A stretch of 57,500 bases of DNA from Glandiceps talaboti (Eukaryota; Hemichordata; Enteropneusta; Spengelidae): contig NC_135567.1 of the NCBI RefSeq assembly GCF_964340395.1, positions 18,735,306 through 18,792,805 of the forward strand, written 5' to 3'. Shown one piece after another: positions 38,401 through 47,465 of the stretch; position 1 is the first letter of the stretch; each line of letters starts with the position of its first letter. The notes beneath the pieces are model-generated. The model was not told where the DNA came from, made no database searches, and saw only the letters and a program-made list of their open reading frames with translations. The position numbers were made by a program, and so were the translations under genes.

Positions 38401-41400
38401 GAGTCAATATAATTTTCAATCTGATTAAAAATATGATTGGGTAAATATAGCTCAGTTTCTTTATTTGATCTCTATTTCTTTGGTGTGTTTGTTTACTCCC
38501 TGAATAATGAAATAAACAACAAATGACAATAGACAAAGGAACTAGAGGTAAATAGAGAAATCAAGCCATGTTTTAATACTACATCAGATTTTAATCAGAT
38601 TGTATAGTGTCATGCTATTTTGTCTGTCTTGTGACTTTGTCTTTAATGATAATGAAAGACTTTGAATAAAACTACTAGAGTAGAGTACAGTACAGTGTAG
38701 CACTGAACAGCACAGTTACATACAATGCAGTACAGCACAGTTGAATTCAATGCAGTGCATCACAGTACAGTTGAATTCAATGCAGTACATCATAGTACAG
38801 TTGAATTCAATGTTCTACAGCACAGTACAGCACAGCACAGCACAATTGAATTCAATGCAGTACAGCAGTGTAGTGTGCAATATATTGTATTACAATTCTG
38901 CACAGTACAGTGCCAGTTGTACAATGTGGCACAGTACAGTACAGTGCAGTGCAGTGCAGTGCAATACAGTACAGTACAGTGCAAGTTGTTGAGTGCAGTG
39001 CAATACAGTGCAGTATAGTACATGTACAGAACGGGTATAGTAGAGTACAATACAGTACTGTACAATACTCTACTATACTGTATTGTACTATACTGCACAT
39101 TATTGTACTGTACTGTACTGTACTGTACTGCACTGCACTGTACTGTACTGTACTGTACTGTACTGTACTGCACTGTACTGTACTGCACTGTACTGTACTG
39201 CACTGTACTGTACTGCACTGTACTATACTGCACTGTACTGTACTGTACTGTACTGTACTGTACTGTACTGTACTGTACTATACTGTACTGTACTGTACTG
39301 CACTGCACTGTACTGTACTGTACTGTACAGTACTGTACTGTACTGTACTGCACTGTACTGTACAGTACTGTACTGTACTGTACTGTACTGCACTGTACTG
39401 TACTATACTGTACTGTACTGTACTGTACTGCACTGTACTGTACAGTACTGTACTGTACTGTACTGCACTGTACTGTACAGTACTGTACTGTACTGTACTG
39501 CACTGTACTGCACTGCACTGTACTATACTGTACTGTACTGTACTGCACTGTACTGTACAGTACTGTACTGTACTGTACTGTACTGTACTGTACTGCACTG
39601 TACTGCACTGCACTGTACTGTACTGCACTGTACTGCACTGTACTGTACTGTACTGTACTTCACTACACATTATTATAACTATTGCTGTACACAGGATCCT
39701 ACACAACTGAAATGGTATGGTACAGCTATGGTTATCTATGAAGCTTTACAGAAACATATTTACAGTCAGGAGGTTCTACTATTAGATGTACTCTACCCGT
39801 GTCTGATTGGTTTACTGAAAGTTATTGAGAGATCACCAAGAAAAACTGACCAATCAAGAAAGGTTTGTAGTAATGTACACCTGGTGTAGCTTAATTAATA
39901 TGTAAATTTGTGTGTCCACAATCCCTACTAATGGGGAAACCAAGGTTTGGCTTACAATATGGATAGATAGATTTGATGTTAGTGGATGATAATGGTGGTG
40001 TCTATCGTGGATTTGATCGCTGTGTTATCAAGCTAGTGTAAACATTGTACCATTGCAGTCTACAAGATTGCCATATATAGTCACACTATTTTGCATATAT
40101 GATTATGTATGATTAATTCCTTATATGGCAACAGGCTTGTCTGCATAGCTAATTTCAAATCAACATCATCTCCATGGTGATGATTGTGCCTAAGTTTAGA
40201 TCAATATAGTCTCCATACTGAGAAATGAGAGTGAATGAAACTGACACATTTTAACCTGTATGAGCCCCCCCAAAAAAAAATAAAATAAAAAAAATAAAAA
40301 AATAAAAAATAAAAAAATAAAAAAACTTAAAAAAAAAACAAGTTTTTGTTTCTGGTCAGCATGTGCATCACTTAAATACCCTTATGTCAATCTTTTTGTT
40401 TAAGTGTTTGTCTAGTCCATGCAGTCTGCAATCCAGAGAAAATAACCCTCCCTATATTAATTGCTACTTCATTGCAGACAACTGCAGAGCCAATCATGAA
40501 CAAGTAAATGACATCTGCTCCACATACACACTTACTCTAAAAGTACTAAATAAAAAGAACAGTAACTGCCATAAATAGTAGATTTAGTGACAGGTTTGTT
40601 GTGAATAAAACATTTTGAAAATCACGTCGTTGCACCATTTTAGACAACCTGTCCTGACCAGAACAATTCTTTCTTTTTTTTGGCCTAATATTCAAGTTTT
40701 TATTAAACGATGTTTTTCACAAGCTGTACTGTCCCTTAACATTTTTTTTCCAAAATTCATTTATTGTGCAGGCTAATCGATACGATGAGTTATTTCAGAT
40801 AACCCTTACAAACATGGAATTTGAACAGAAGATAGTCCTGAGAAGAGTATACAGCAAATATCTGTATTTATTTATTGAAAACATGGGTATAACAGTTATC
40901 AGGCATTACAAGGTGAGTCCCACAAATACCTGTTGTATTATTAAATTTATATTAGTGAAACTGTAAACATTATTATTCCGTTGCTGGTCTCTGTTTAGTC
41001 TGTTAGGTACGCCATGATGAGGCGCCCTCACACATTGGCCAGCCCCTAACAACCCTGTGAGGAGGCCGGTGAGGGCAAAACGTCATGACTTATCTTACAG
41101 TCTAGTCTCTATTCGAACTGAAAAAAAAGTTGTTTTGAATATTTTCAGAAATTACTACAAGTCATAACTGGGTTTTTGGAAGTCTATGATGGTCCTGACG
41201 AGATAACGAGATTAAATATTTTGAAATTGTTGAGAATGGTTACCATGGAAACATGGCCAAGGTGAGATTTTGCAATAATTGACATATTTGTGTCATTTTC
41301 TTTATATTGACAATCATCTCTAAAGAGGACATCAGGGTAGGTAAGACCTAACAAAAAAAAATTGTGTGGTTCCGATTACGCTCAATTTTAGAATAGGTGG

Positions 41401-42426
41401 GGTAGGTAGACATTTTATTTTATTTATTTATATTTTGTTTTTCATATGTGAGTGTGTAATTCAGATAGTTATGTTTTCCACCGTTTTCCATATGGTCTCT
41501 GTGTTATTGGTTTCTTCTTATCATATGTACAGCCATTACAGATTGGAAGAACTGTTGTATATTGTCTTTTTATCACAGGTGATTTACTACTGTTCTGGGT
41601 GTACGATATTACGAATAAGTCAACTTTATCGAACAAAATAGTTTTAGCACAACTGAACTAATAAAATTCAGTAGTGCTATAGGCATGGTGCAGTCTGTCT
41701 GTCTGTGTATGTGTGTGCGTGCGTAGGTGCATGCGTGTGTGTGTGCATGTGTGTGAACGACTTAAAGTCAAAAAACACCAGACCGATTGCCTTATTATTG
41801 TAAAGTTATTTTATTATAATGTCACACATTTCCATTTTTTTCTTTTCAAAGAATTTCTCATCACATCAATACGCTATTGAAGTCTTTACTAAGGTTGATG
41901 TATGATGTTGTCACTGATAGAAGTTCGACTTCTGAAGAAGGTATGTGTAAGAATTCTTATTATAAGACCTGAAAATCAATTTTGAATTAAAAAATATATA
42001 TAAAATACTGTAAATCTAATGACTTTTTTGGTACTTTCACCACTAGAAAATTTTGTGATTTTACAGTCTCTAGTTCTCAAAGACTAATTTTTACTAATTA
42101 CCAGACTGGTACATTGTGTTCATGTACAAGAAGACATTTAGTCACTAATTATTTTTGCGTTTTTGTTTTCGGCAAAATAAACGAAAATAAGTCTTTATCA
42201 AAAATGTCTATGTTTACAAGATAACATTCTGTGTTTTCTTCACATTTCAGTGAAACAGAAACTTCTGGAAGGAGCAGTGGATTGTTTAGTGTTGCTACGG
42301 AGATGTTGCCGAGATCACGTTGATACATCATTAAAAGATGTTCTGAGTGTTATTGACAATGAAACACTATCAGGATACATTACGAATGTACTCCAAAATA
42401 AACAATCTGAACTTGAAGTCAGCTGA
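32404..42426 (+). CDS. tti2: TELO2-interacting protein 2 (TTI2), 11 exons
   Basis: Subunit of the TTT complex (TELO2-TTI1-TTI2), which with HSP90/R2TP matures PIKK kinases such as mTOR, ATM and ATR. Exons: 32404-32568, 32964-33357, 34234-34458, 34895-35112, 35385-35453, 38330-38383, 39695-39862, 40772-40912, 41149-41261, 41852-41940, 42251-42426. All phases match and give about 603 aa; human TTI2 is 508. The C-terminal half is strongly TTI2-like: DDYQ-VDNKILGIQCLHHIISNV, LRRVYSKYLYLFIENMGI, LEVYDGPDEITRLNILKLL and LEGAVDCLVLLRRC match the human protein in order. The N-terminal exons are less conserved and rest on splice phase and open frame. Exon 2 has a seven-residue repeat (DDITHSQ type, about 12 copies) that explains most of the extra length. 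Introns carry large tandem arrays, and exons 4 and 5 have decoy acceptor copies upstream. Confidence 0.93.
33030..33280 (+). repeat. 21-bp minisatellite inside TTI2 exon 2
   Basis: The unit CAGGATGACATCACACACTC plus A is repeated about 12 times with a 21-bp period, so every unit adds seven residues in frame (DDIT followed by three variable residues such as HSQ, KPQ, ISR). The array is open on the coding strand, and the exon continues in frame (KISKYYVNLLSKLVSYADL) to a phase-matched donor. Confidence 0.9.
33497..33531. repeat. (TTCAA)n microsatellite
   Basis: About six or seven perfect pentanucleotide units inside TTI2 intron 2. Confidence 0.93.
33812..34095 (+). mobile_element. tRNA-derived SINE in TTI2 intron 2
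   Basis: The head looks like a tRNA: A box GTGGCCGAGCGGTTAGCTCG and, about 35 bp later, B box GGGTTCGTACC, spaced for RNA polymerase III. The body contains GTTTCCTCCTGCTACTTC and ACACTAGGGCCCTAGGGC, and the tail is AT-rich (TAATAAAGATTATAATTAT). It differs from the CORE-SINE at 50.4 kb. Non-coding; the 60-codon frame across it is not a gene. Confidence 0.75.
34595..34894 (+). repeat. Three decoy copies of the TTI2 exon 4 acceptor region
   Basis: The last intron bases plus the first ~35 bp of exon 4 (CTATC-ACCAG then AATTACAGA..CTATCTGCC and AAGTATGTT) occur three times upstream, at about 34664, 34739 and 34807, each followed by CTGTGATACTATG and ATGTTACTATG runs. The real exon starts at 34895. 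Copies differ by small substitutions and indels. Confidence 0.85.
35305..35384 (+). repeat. Decoy copy of the TTI2 exon 5 acceptor
   Basis: TTTCTGTTTTTCTCCTGATAG followed by CGCCCCTATCTTGGTGATTAT (to about 35350) duplicates the acceptor and first 24 bp of real exon 5 (from 35385). The copy then runs into an in-frame TAA. Confidence 0.85.
35746..37700. repeat. 70-bp / 51-bp minisatellite in TTI2 intron 5
   Basis: About 27 copies of a unit with ATTACAGGCCCTCCCAATGT, TGAGCAGTAACACCGTACAA and CTTACATGTGGGTCTACAAA plus ACCCATAGC. The period is 70 bp (for example GGCCCTCCCA at 36661 and 36731). A block at about 36085-36250 uses a shorter 51-bp unit in which the TCTACAAAACCCATAGCGATTACAGG part is replaced by TCCTCCGT. 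The last copies (37300-37690) form a distinct subfamily with ACGTTGAGCCATAACACCAT. Non-coding. Confidence 0.95.
37855..38230. repeat. 22-bp minisatellite with TCTAGA and TGATCA palindromes
   Basis: The unit CTGTCTTCTAGAGGTGATCA plus CC recurs about 17 times at a period of 22 bp with variants. Every full unit contains a near-palindromic TCTAGA and TGATCA. Lies in TTI2 intron 5, right after the 70-bp array. Confidence 0.93.
38683..39660. repeat. Inverted pentanucleotide array (CAGTA)n / (TACTG)n
   Basis: The left part (to about 39030) is CAGTA/CAGCA-rich and includes a 30-bp sub-repeat with GTTGAATTCAATGCAGT. The right part (39090-39660) is (TACTG)n with CACTG variants. These are reverse complements, so a transcript can fold on itself. 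The turning point has a perfect stem TATAGTAGAGTA / TACTCTACTATA around 39036-39076. Neither strand has stops in a pure array, so frames of over 200 codons here are spurious. Ends 35 bp before TTI2 exon 7. Confidence 0.95.
40262..40340. repeat. A-rich (AAAAAT)n tract
   Basis: Simple A-rich sequence with interspersed T in TTI2 intron 7. The rest of that intron (39863-40771) shows nothing else I can support. Confidence 0.85.
40998..41100. mobile_element. About 100-bp foldback MITE, copy 1
   Basis: The left end TTAGTCTGTTAGGTACGCCA and GCGCCCTCAC are mirrored by GTGAGGGC-AAAACGTCATGAC and TTATCTTACAGTCTA on the right. The whole element is one imperfect hairpin. A second copy is at 46594-46690. 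In TTI2 intron 8. Confidence 0.7.
41357..41770 (+). mobile_element. Dispersed element (copy 2) with hairpin and (TCTG)/(TG) tail
   Basis: Starts with the TTGTGTGGTTCC-ATTACGCTCAA block also found at 27550. Near its right side a hairpin TTTTAGCACAACTGAACT / AATTCAGTAGTGCTATAG lies at about 41641-41682, then (TCTG)n and (TG)n. Whether both ends belong to one element is uncertain. In TTI2 intron 9. The open frames across it are not convincing. Confidence 0.5.
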
Positions 42427-42531
42427 CAAGAAAAGTTTACTCCAAAAGATGTTAATTGACACAAATACCAGAAAAATACAGTTCTGACAAATTTATTGTG
42501 ATTTTAATTGTACAGAACTGAAACACAACTA

Positions 42532-42797
42532 CAGGGGTGAACAAATCCGCTAGTCCGGGACTAGCGATTTTTTTGGGGCGGACCACAGAAATTTTACCTT
42601 GTCTGGTCCATCGGACCAGTACCTTACTGTTAATAACTATATTAAAAAGTCGTCTGAATATACAGATTCATAGGCAAGATTTAATGTTTCACATTAGTGG
42701 GACCTGGAACCACTAATTCTTTCAGCAGGACCACTGGATTCTTTAAGGCACTGGTCCGGGGACCACCAGTTCTCAAAATGATTTGTGTTCACACCTG
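42532..42797. mobile_element. hAT-like MITE in the TTI2 3' UTR
   Basis: The ends are inverted: CAGGGGTGAACAAATC on the left, and GATTTGTGTTCACACCTG on the right. CAGGGGTG is the typical start of hAT-superfamily terminal repeats. Internal text repeats GGACCA / TGGTCC words. No transposase frame. A clean 8-bp target duplication was not found, which weakens the call. Confidence 0.55.
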
Positions 42798-42863
42798 AAC
42801 TGTTGACATCAAACCATGAGTGAACGGAACTGTTACAAATAGGGAAAGTAAACAAATGAATTG

Positions 42864-42869
42864 AATAAA
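42864..42869 (+). terminator. Polyadenylation signal of tti2
   Basis: GAATAAAG lies 438 bp after the TTI2 stop and after the MITE. It is the first canonical AATAAA I see after the stop, so the MITE would be part of the 3' UTR. Confidence 0.5.
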
Positions 42870-42904
42870 GAACTACGCCTAAACATGTATACTCAGTTTG
42901 TACC

Positions 42905-42995
42905 TCTTAAAAGACAAACACCACTCCAAGAAATCAAATTTTCACAAACTTTGGGTTCTGGATTGCAGGGTTATTTCATAATTTCAAATTGAATC
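42905..42995 (+). repeat. Dispersed repeat AACACCACTCCAAGAAAT, copy 1
   Basis: AAACACCACTCCAAGAAATC, ATTTTC, then TTATTTCATAATTTC match plus-strand copy 52355-52430 and minus-strand copy 50090-50200. A small interspersed element of unknown class. Confidence 0.6.
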
Positions 42996-43134
42996 TTGTT
43001 TAACTGTTCAAATCCAGCGTTACCACATGACAGTCCGCAAACATGCATATGTGTTAGATGAACAGTAAATATTCATATTCAATATATACTGACCATAGAC
43101 CATGACAAAAATGTCAACCCTGTATGTTAGTAGT

Positions 43135-43680
43135 TCTAGCCAATCTGATCAGCAGTGCTAGCCCATTCTCGCACACCAAAGTTATTATTTCTACCACTAC
43201 ACTTCGAAATACAGTGGGAGGCTCGTTAAGAATGTTGCCGTAAAACAGACCGTGGTTTGCGACAATGTGCTAGCCCTATTGGTCAGTAGTGCTAGTCTTA
43301 TTGGTCAACAGTGCTAGCCATACTGGTCAGCAGTGCTAGACCTATACTGGTCAACAGTGCTAACCTTTATTCGTCAGCAATGCTAGTCAACAGTGCTCAT
43401 CAGTGCTAGCCCTATTGGTCAGCAATGCTAGTCTTACTGGTCAACAGTTCTAGCCCTATTGGTCAGCAGTGCTAGATCTACTCATCAGCAATGCTGGTCA
43501 ACAGTGCTCAGCAGTGCTATCTCAATTGGTCAGCAGTACTAGCCCTAGCAGACAGCAGTACTAACCCTATATTGGTCAGCCATGCTAGCCCTAGCAGACA
43601 GTAGTGATAACCTTATATTGGTCAGCAGTGCTAGCCCTATTAGACAGCAGTGCTAACCTTATATTGGCACCAACAGTTTT
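43135..43680. repeat. About 22-bp minisatellite TAGCCCTATTGGTCAGCAGTGC
   Basis: The words GCTAGCCCTATTGGTCAGCA and GTCAACAGTGCTAG recur about 20 times at 21-24 bp, with TATTGG/TACTGG and GCAG/ACAG variants. It lies just beyond the 3' end of the TRIM coding region (minus strand) and may be in its 3' UTR. Confidence 0.9.
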
Positions 43681-43812
43681 ACTCCTTTGGTCTTTAATGC
43701 TAATTCAAGGGGTAACCACTTGACCACTAATGTACTGTAAAGTTTCACAAATAGCAACTTGCATATTCTTTTCAGCATATCATGTCATCTCTAATCTGTT
43801 CTTGTGATACTG

Positions 43813-46011
43813 TCACTGTGCAAACACTTTAATGCAGTGGTTTCCAAGATCAACAGCTGCAATGCTACCATTCTTTGTAAGTGCTAATCCTTGAGGCCAG
43901 CAGAGACCATCATTATCACGATCCACACGACAAATATAACAACCCTTGCCATTAAACTTCTGAATCTGGCTACTTTCATGTTCACCAATATACACATTAT
44001 CTGAAGAATCAATGGCTATCCCTAATGGCCATTGTAGAGTGTCACCAGTAGTACTCTTGTCCGCGAAAGAATACAAGTACTCACAGTTGACACCAAAGAC
44101 AAGAATGCGACCACTTGTCACATCAGATACGAAGGCATTTCCCTGCTTGTTAATGGCGATGTGCCCAGGTCTGGTTATCTCTCCATCACCAGTACCACAT
44201 CTTCCAAATGATGTGATAAAGTTTCCTTCCTTTGTGTATTTCTTGATGAGGGGATCTTCTGTTTCATCTTCCTCCCTATCTTTCTCTTTTCTCCAGTCCG
44301 TTACATATACTGTGTCATCAACAGGACTTACACTAATAGCACAGGGGTTCTTGAGTTCCTCTTTACCAAATGTGCGGATGAGATTGCCATCACTGTCACT
44401 AACAACAACTTGACGGTTGCCATCATCAGCCATGAAGTAATCTCCATCACTAGACACTGCCACATCAACTGGTCTGAATGGATACTTGAGATGAGGAAAG
44501 GTGATGCTAGACTTGTGATTGCCATCTTTGTCAGTTACTTGTACTTTCTTGTTTCCCCAGTCAGCAGTGATGAAGTCGCCATTTTTGTTTATCGTGAGAC
44601 CAGTAGGAAGGGTAAACTGACCATCACTTTCTCCCTTCCTACCTATACGTTTCTCAACTCCCTTGATGACTGAAATTACCCAGGGTGAACCAGGTATTGG
44701 TTGGTTTTCTATTGCCATGGTAACCTGATGTTGACCTTCATCTTGGCAAGAAATCTCTACATGATGGTTTCCATCTTCCCTGTCTGTCACTACCAAATTT
44801 AATGATGATCCATCTGGCTTTGTTAGATTCACGGAAATTTCCTTTGATGAAGTTGTTTGTTTTCCACAACCATCTCTTGTTTTGATAACTAAGGAAAAGG
44901 AATCGCCTTGTCGAAGATATTTAGGTAGATTTTCAACGATACACTTAGATACGCAGACATCTGAACTCCATGACCCTAAACCCGTATACTCATTTGCATG
45001 GAATTGCATCATCCCTGGGCTTGGTTCATTGGTATCCATAGCAACAAGCTCTCCAATACGCTTTAGTGTTTCTTGTTTGGTTGACAACAGCTGAGCAGCG
45101 TTACCATGTCCCATTACGGTTTCTATGTAGTTACATGTGCCAGAGATAGTCTTAGATATAAGCTCCATCTCACTGGTCTCAGATGTTGAATCTTTCAACC
45201 TCTCATCATACCCACGTTTCAACTCATCTAACAATCTCTTCTCATCTTTCTTTACCTTAGAGATTATATCTTTGGCTTTCTTTCTTACTTTCTTCTCCTC
45301 ATCTCGACATTCTGCTTGCAGTTGTTCCTTCCTTTCTTCAGCAACCGACTTCGATATTCTAGTTGTCTCCTCTTTCTTGCGTAACCTAGGCAACTCCTTG
45401 TTCAGTTTCTTCGTGTATTCATCCATGGCGTCTTTCAGGTCTTTGAAAGCGTGGCCATGATGTTCTAAAATGACGCACTCTATGCAAATTAGCACCTGAC
45501 ACGTGTCACAGTAGGTCCCAGCAACGTTTCTATCATGGACACCACAGTATACTTTGTACTCGAGTAACGGGTTAGTGGACTTCGCCTTCCTGTAGTCGTC
45601 CAATGTCATAACTTGGTGACTACGAGTCTCTGATACTTTTTTGTGTGGTTTTACACACGGAGAACAGAAACTCAAGCAACAATCAACACACCTGTGTGAG
45701 GCCGAACTCTTGGAACATCTATCACATATACTCTGGTAGAAGAAACTAGATACCCGTCCCTCTAATAACGCTATTATGAAGAAGTTAGTCTTCAGGTGTG
45801 ACACCCCACCTTCCGGCACTTCGTGCTGAGTGTAGCATACCGGGCATTCAAGTCTACGTCCCTTGTCCGTCTGTAGACGAGTTAAACAGCGCTCACAGAA
45901 TGTATGAAGACAGGACAGAATTTTAGGATTCTCATACTGTTCGGAACAGATTGAACAGGATAGTAATTTTTCGTCAACTTTGCTGGCACGGGAGGAACGC
46001 ATAGCAGCCAT
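43813..46011 (-). CDS. TRIM-NHL protein, TRIM2/TRIM3-like E3 ubiquitin ligase
   Basis: Intronless 732-codon gene. Predicted order: RING finger at residues 19-59 (C19-x2-C22, C34-H36, C39-x2-C42, C56-P-V-C59), B-box 1 from C96-x2-C99 to about 140, B-box 2 at about 152-195, a charged coiled coil to about 300, a filamin-type immunoglobulin domain at about 357-447 ending PGSPWVISV, and six NHL repeats from about 452 to the end (LPTGLTI-GDFITADWGNKKVQV to WPQGLALT..VDLGNHCIKVF). In the family the RING recruits E2 enzymes and the NHL propeller binds protein or RNA targets. The domain set is that of TRIM2/TRIM3/TRIM71, and such genes are greatly expanded in several invertebrates, so one-to-one orthology is not claimed. 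The first of two nearby ATGs is used (46011; the next is at 46002). A single exon suggests retroposition or an intronless expansion clade. Confidence 0.95.
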   Translation of the reverse strand: MAAMRSSRASKVDEKLLSCSICSEQYENPKILSCLHTFCERCLTRLQTDKGRRLECPVCYTQHEVPEGGVSHLKTNFFIIALLEGRVSSFFYQSICDRCSKSSASHRCVDCCLSFCSPCVKPHKKVSETRSHQVMTLDDYRKAKSTNPLLEYKVYCGVHDRNVAGTYCDTCQVLICIECVILEHHGHAFKDLKDAMDEYTKKLNKELPRLRKKEETTRISKSVAEERKEQLQAECRDEEKKVRKKAKDIISKVKKDEKRLLDELKRGYDERLKDSTSETSEMELISKTISGTCNYIETVMGHGNAAQLLSTKQETLKRIGELVAMDTNEPSPGMMQFHANEYTGLGSWSSDVCVSKCIVENLPKYLRQGDSFSLVIKTRDGCGKQTTSSKEISVNLTKPDGSSLNLVVTDREDGNHHVEISCQDEGQHQVTMAIENQPIPGSPWVISVIKGVEKRIGRKGESDGQFTLPTGLTINKNGDFITADWGNKKVQVTDKDGNHKSSITFPHLKYPFRPVDVAVSSDGDYFMADDGNRQVVVSDSDGNLIRTFGKEELKNPCAISVSPVDDTVYVTDWRKEKDREEDETEDPLIKKYTKEGNFITSFGRCGTGDGEITRPGHIAINKQGNAFVSDVTSGRILVFGVNCEYLYSFADKSTTGDTLQWPLGIAIDSSDNVYIGEHESSQIQKFNGKGCYICRVDRDNDGLCWPQGLALTKNGSIAAVDLGNHCIKVFAQ

Positions 46012-46248
46012 ATTGGAATGTGTAGGTATGTCGGTAAAAAATGCCGACTATGCTGATAGGTGTAGTGTTATCTATTTGCAGGGCCAACTGTAATGTTTGC
46101 TTTGTTTCTCAATATAATTTATTTTGTCAGGTAATAATAAAAAATGAGCAAGTTAAGTCAATGACGTTGTGGTGATATTTTTAAAAATGTCTGGACTATA
46201 GCTGCAATAATTGTAGCGTTGATTTTGTTTGTTATAATGTGTGTGTGT
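46012..46248. other. Probable TRIM promoter / 5' UTR
   Basis: AT-rich, repeat-free interval upstream of the minus-strand TRIM start. An ATATGGC word overlaps the start codon. I see no TATA box at a convincing distance. Confidence 0.3.
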
Positions 46249-46249
46249 G

Positions 46250-46395
46250 TCCGTCTGTGTATGTATGTATGTATGTATGTATGTATGTATGTATGTATGT
46301 ATGTATGTGTGTGTGTGTGTGTGTCTGGATCTACATGTTTGTGTGTGTGTGTATGTATGTGTCTCTGTGTGTGTCTGTATGTTTGTGTGTCACAG
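46250..46395. repeat. (ATGT)n and (GT)n microsatellite
   Basis: About 13 ATGT units (46257-46308) and following (GT)n with interruptions. Confidence 0.94.
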
Positions 46396-46593
46396 CATAT
46401 TTAATAATCTTCATGACAGAAAGATAATACAGAGAAACATAGGAACAATTTCGAGTGGCCTTATCATTGTTTATCTTTCACTATAGTCAGGTAAACGTTT
46501 AGGTAATATTTTATAAAGTATATAATTAAACTGGTCATTGTGATAAGAAAGGGGTGTCACGTGTCAATTGTTTAACTGGTGCAAGTACCCTAT

Positions 46594-46690
46594 GGGTTAG
46601 TCTGTAAGGTGCGCCGTGACGGGGCGCCCTCATACATCGGTCAACCAGTCGGGGAGAGCGGAACGACACGACGTATCTTAAAGTCTATCG
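46594..46690. mobile_element. About 100-bp foldback MITE, copy 2
   Basis: TTAGTCTGTAAGGTGCGCCG and GGGGCGCCCTCAT on the left are mirrored by GGGAGAGCGGAACGACACGA and CGTATCTTAAAGTCTA on the right. Same family as 40998-41100. A related half-copy, inverted, is at about 47290-47335. Confidence 0.7.
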
Positions 46691-47289
46691 GCGGAAGGGG
46701 GGGGGGGGGCTTTACATGAAACCTTGCCCTCGATGGCATAAGAATCGCTATATTGTTAATAATATTTCCATAGGAATCTAACCTTCTACCGCCATGATTT
46801 AATCCGCTCTCTTAGCGATGGATCATTTACCGTTCTCGACGGTAAGGTCAAATGTTACGGCCCTGTACATTTATCACAGTTACACCCCCCCCCCCCACCC
46901 ATATAAGACCAACTCCAAACAAATGTATACCGCAAAGAGGGGCACATTGATATACATATTTATACATTTCAATTAGTACTCCGGCCCTCCCCACTATTTT
47001 TTCTTAAATTGAAAATCAATAAACAGAATTGCAGAACACACTTAGTCCAGTGTATAATATGCTCGCTCTAAATCATTTTCAAAAGCAAAGTCGGTGAAAG
47101 CTTAAGATAACATAGTTTTAGTTGCATACATAACTTGAAGTGGGACAAAACTTGTGGTATTGTTCATGATTATTTTAATATTGTACTACATTCACGCTGT
47201 TATATGATTTTATATAATATATGTATATCTGGCCTGAACTCTGTCCATTTTCAGATATGAATGTCAATGATTTTATATAGTATTATCGA

Positions 47290-47335
47290 GAGTCTGAAAA
47301 GTTACGTCGTGTCGCTCCGCCCTCACCTGCCTTTC
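47290..47335 (-). repeat. Single arm of the foldback MITE
   Basis: On the minus strand this reads GGTGAGGGCGGAGCGACACG followed by ACGTAACTTTTCAGACT, matching the right arm at 46648-46687. It begins at the donor of the candidate exon 47327-47465, so the donor itself may come from the element. Confidence 0.6.
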
Positions 47336-47465
47336 TAAGCAGTTGACTGATGTGTATCTTTCTGTGACACTCTCTATCCATTCTAGACTGACAGATTGGC
47401 TGTTGTGGGCGTGGTCTAATCTCCGATAAGCCCTGGCTGATGACGTCATAATTGTCTGTATCCAT
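47327..47465 (-). CDS. Candidate first exon of a minus-strand gene
   Basis: ATG in a fair context (GCTGCAATGG) opens 46 codons plus one base, ending at CAG/GTGAGG. The peptide begins MDTDNYDVISQGLSEIRPRP and has non-repetitive composition. It faces the start of the plus-strand gene at 47882 across 416 bp. I found no next exon; it does not join the TRIM frame, which has no acceptor at its start. Could be a real short first exon or chance. No family recognised. Confidence 0.3.

Noticed and set aside
38790-39890. Open frames of up to 282 codons on both strands (QYSTV / YCTVL peptides)
   Set aside because: They are translations of a pentanucleotide array that has no stop in any frame; only 39695-39862 is real coding (TTI2 exon 7).
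44012-45460. Plus-strand frames of 70-133 codons inside the TRIM gene
   Set aside because: Shadows of the minus-strand TRIM coding frame.
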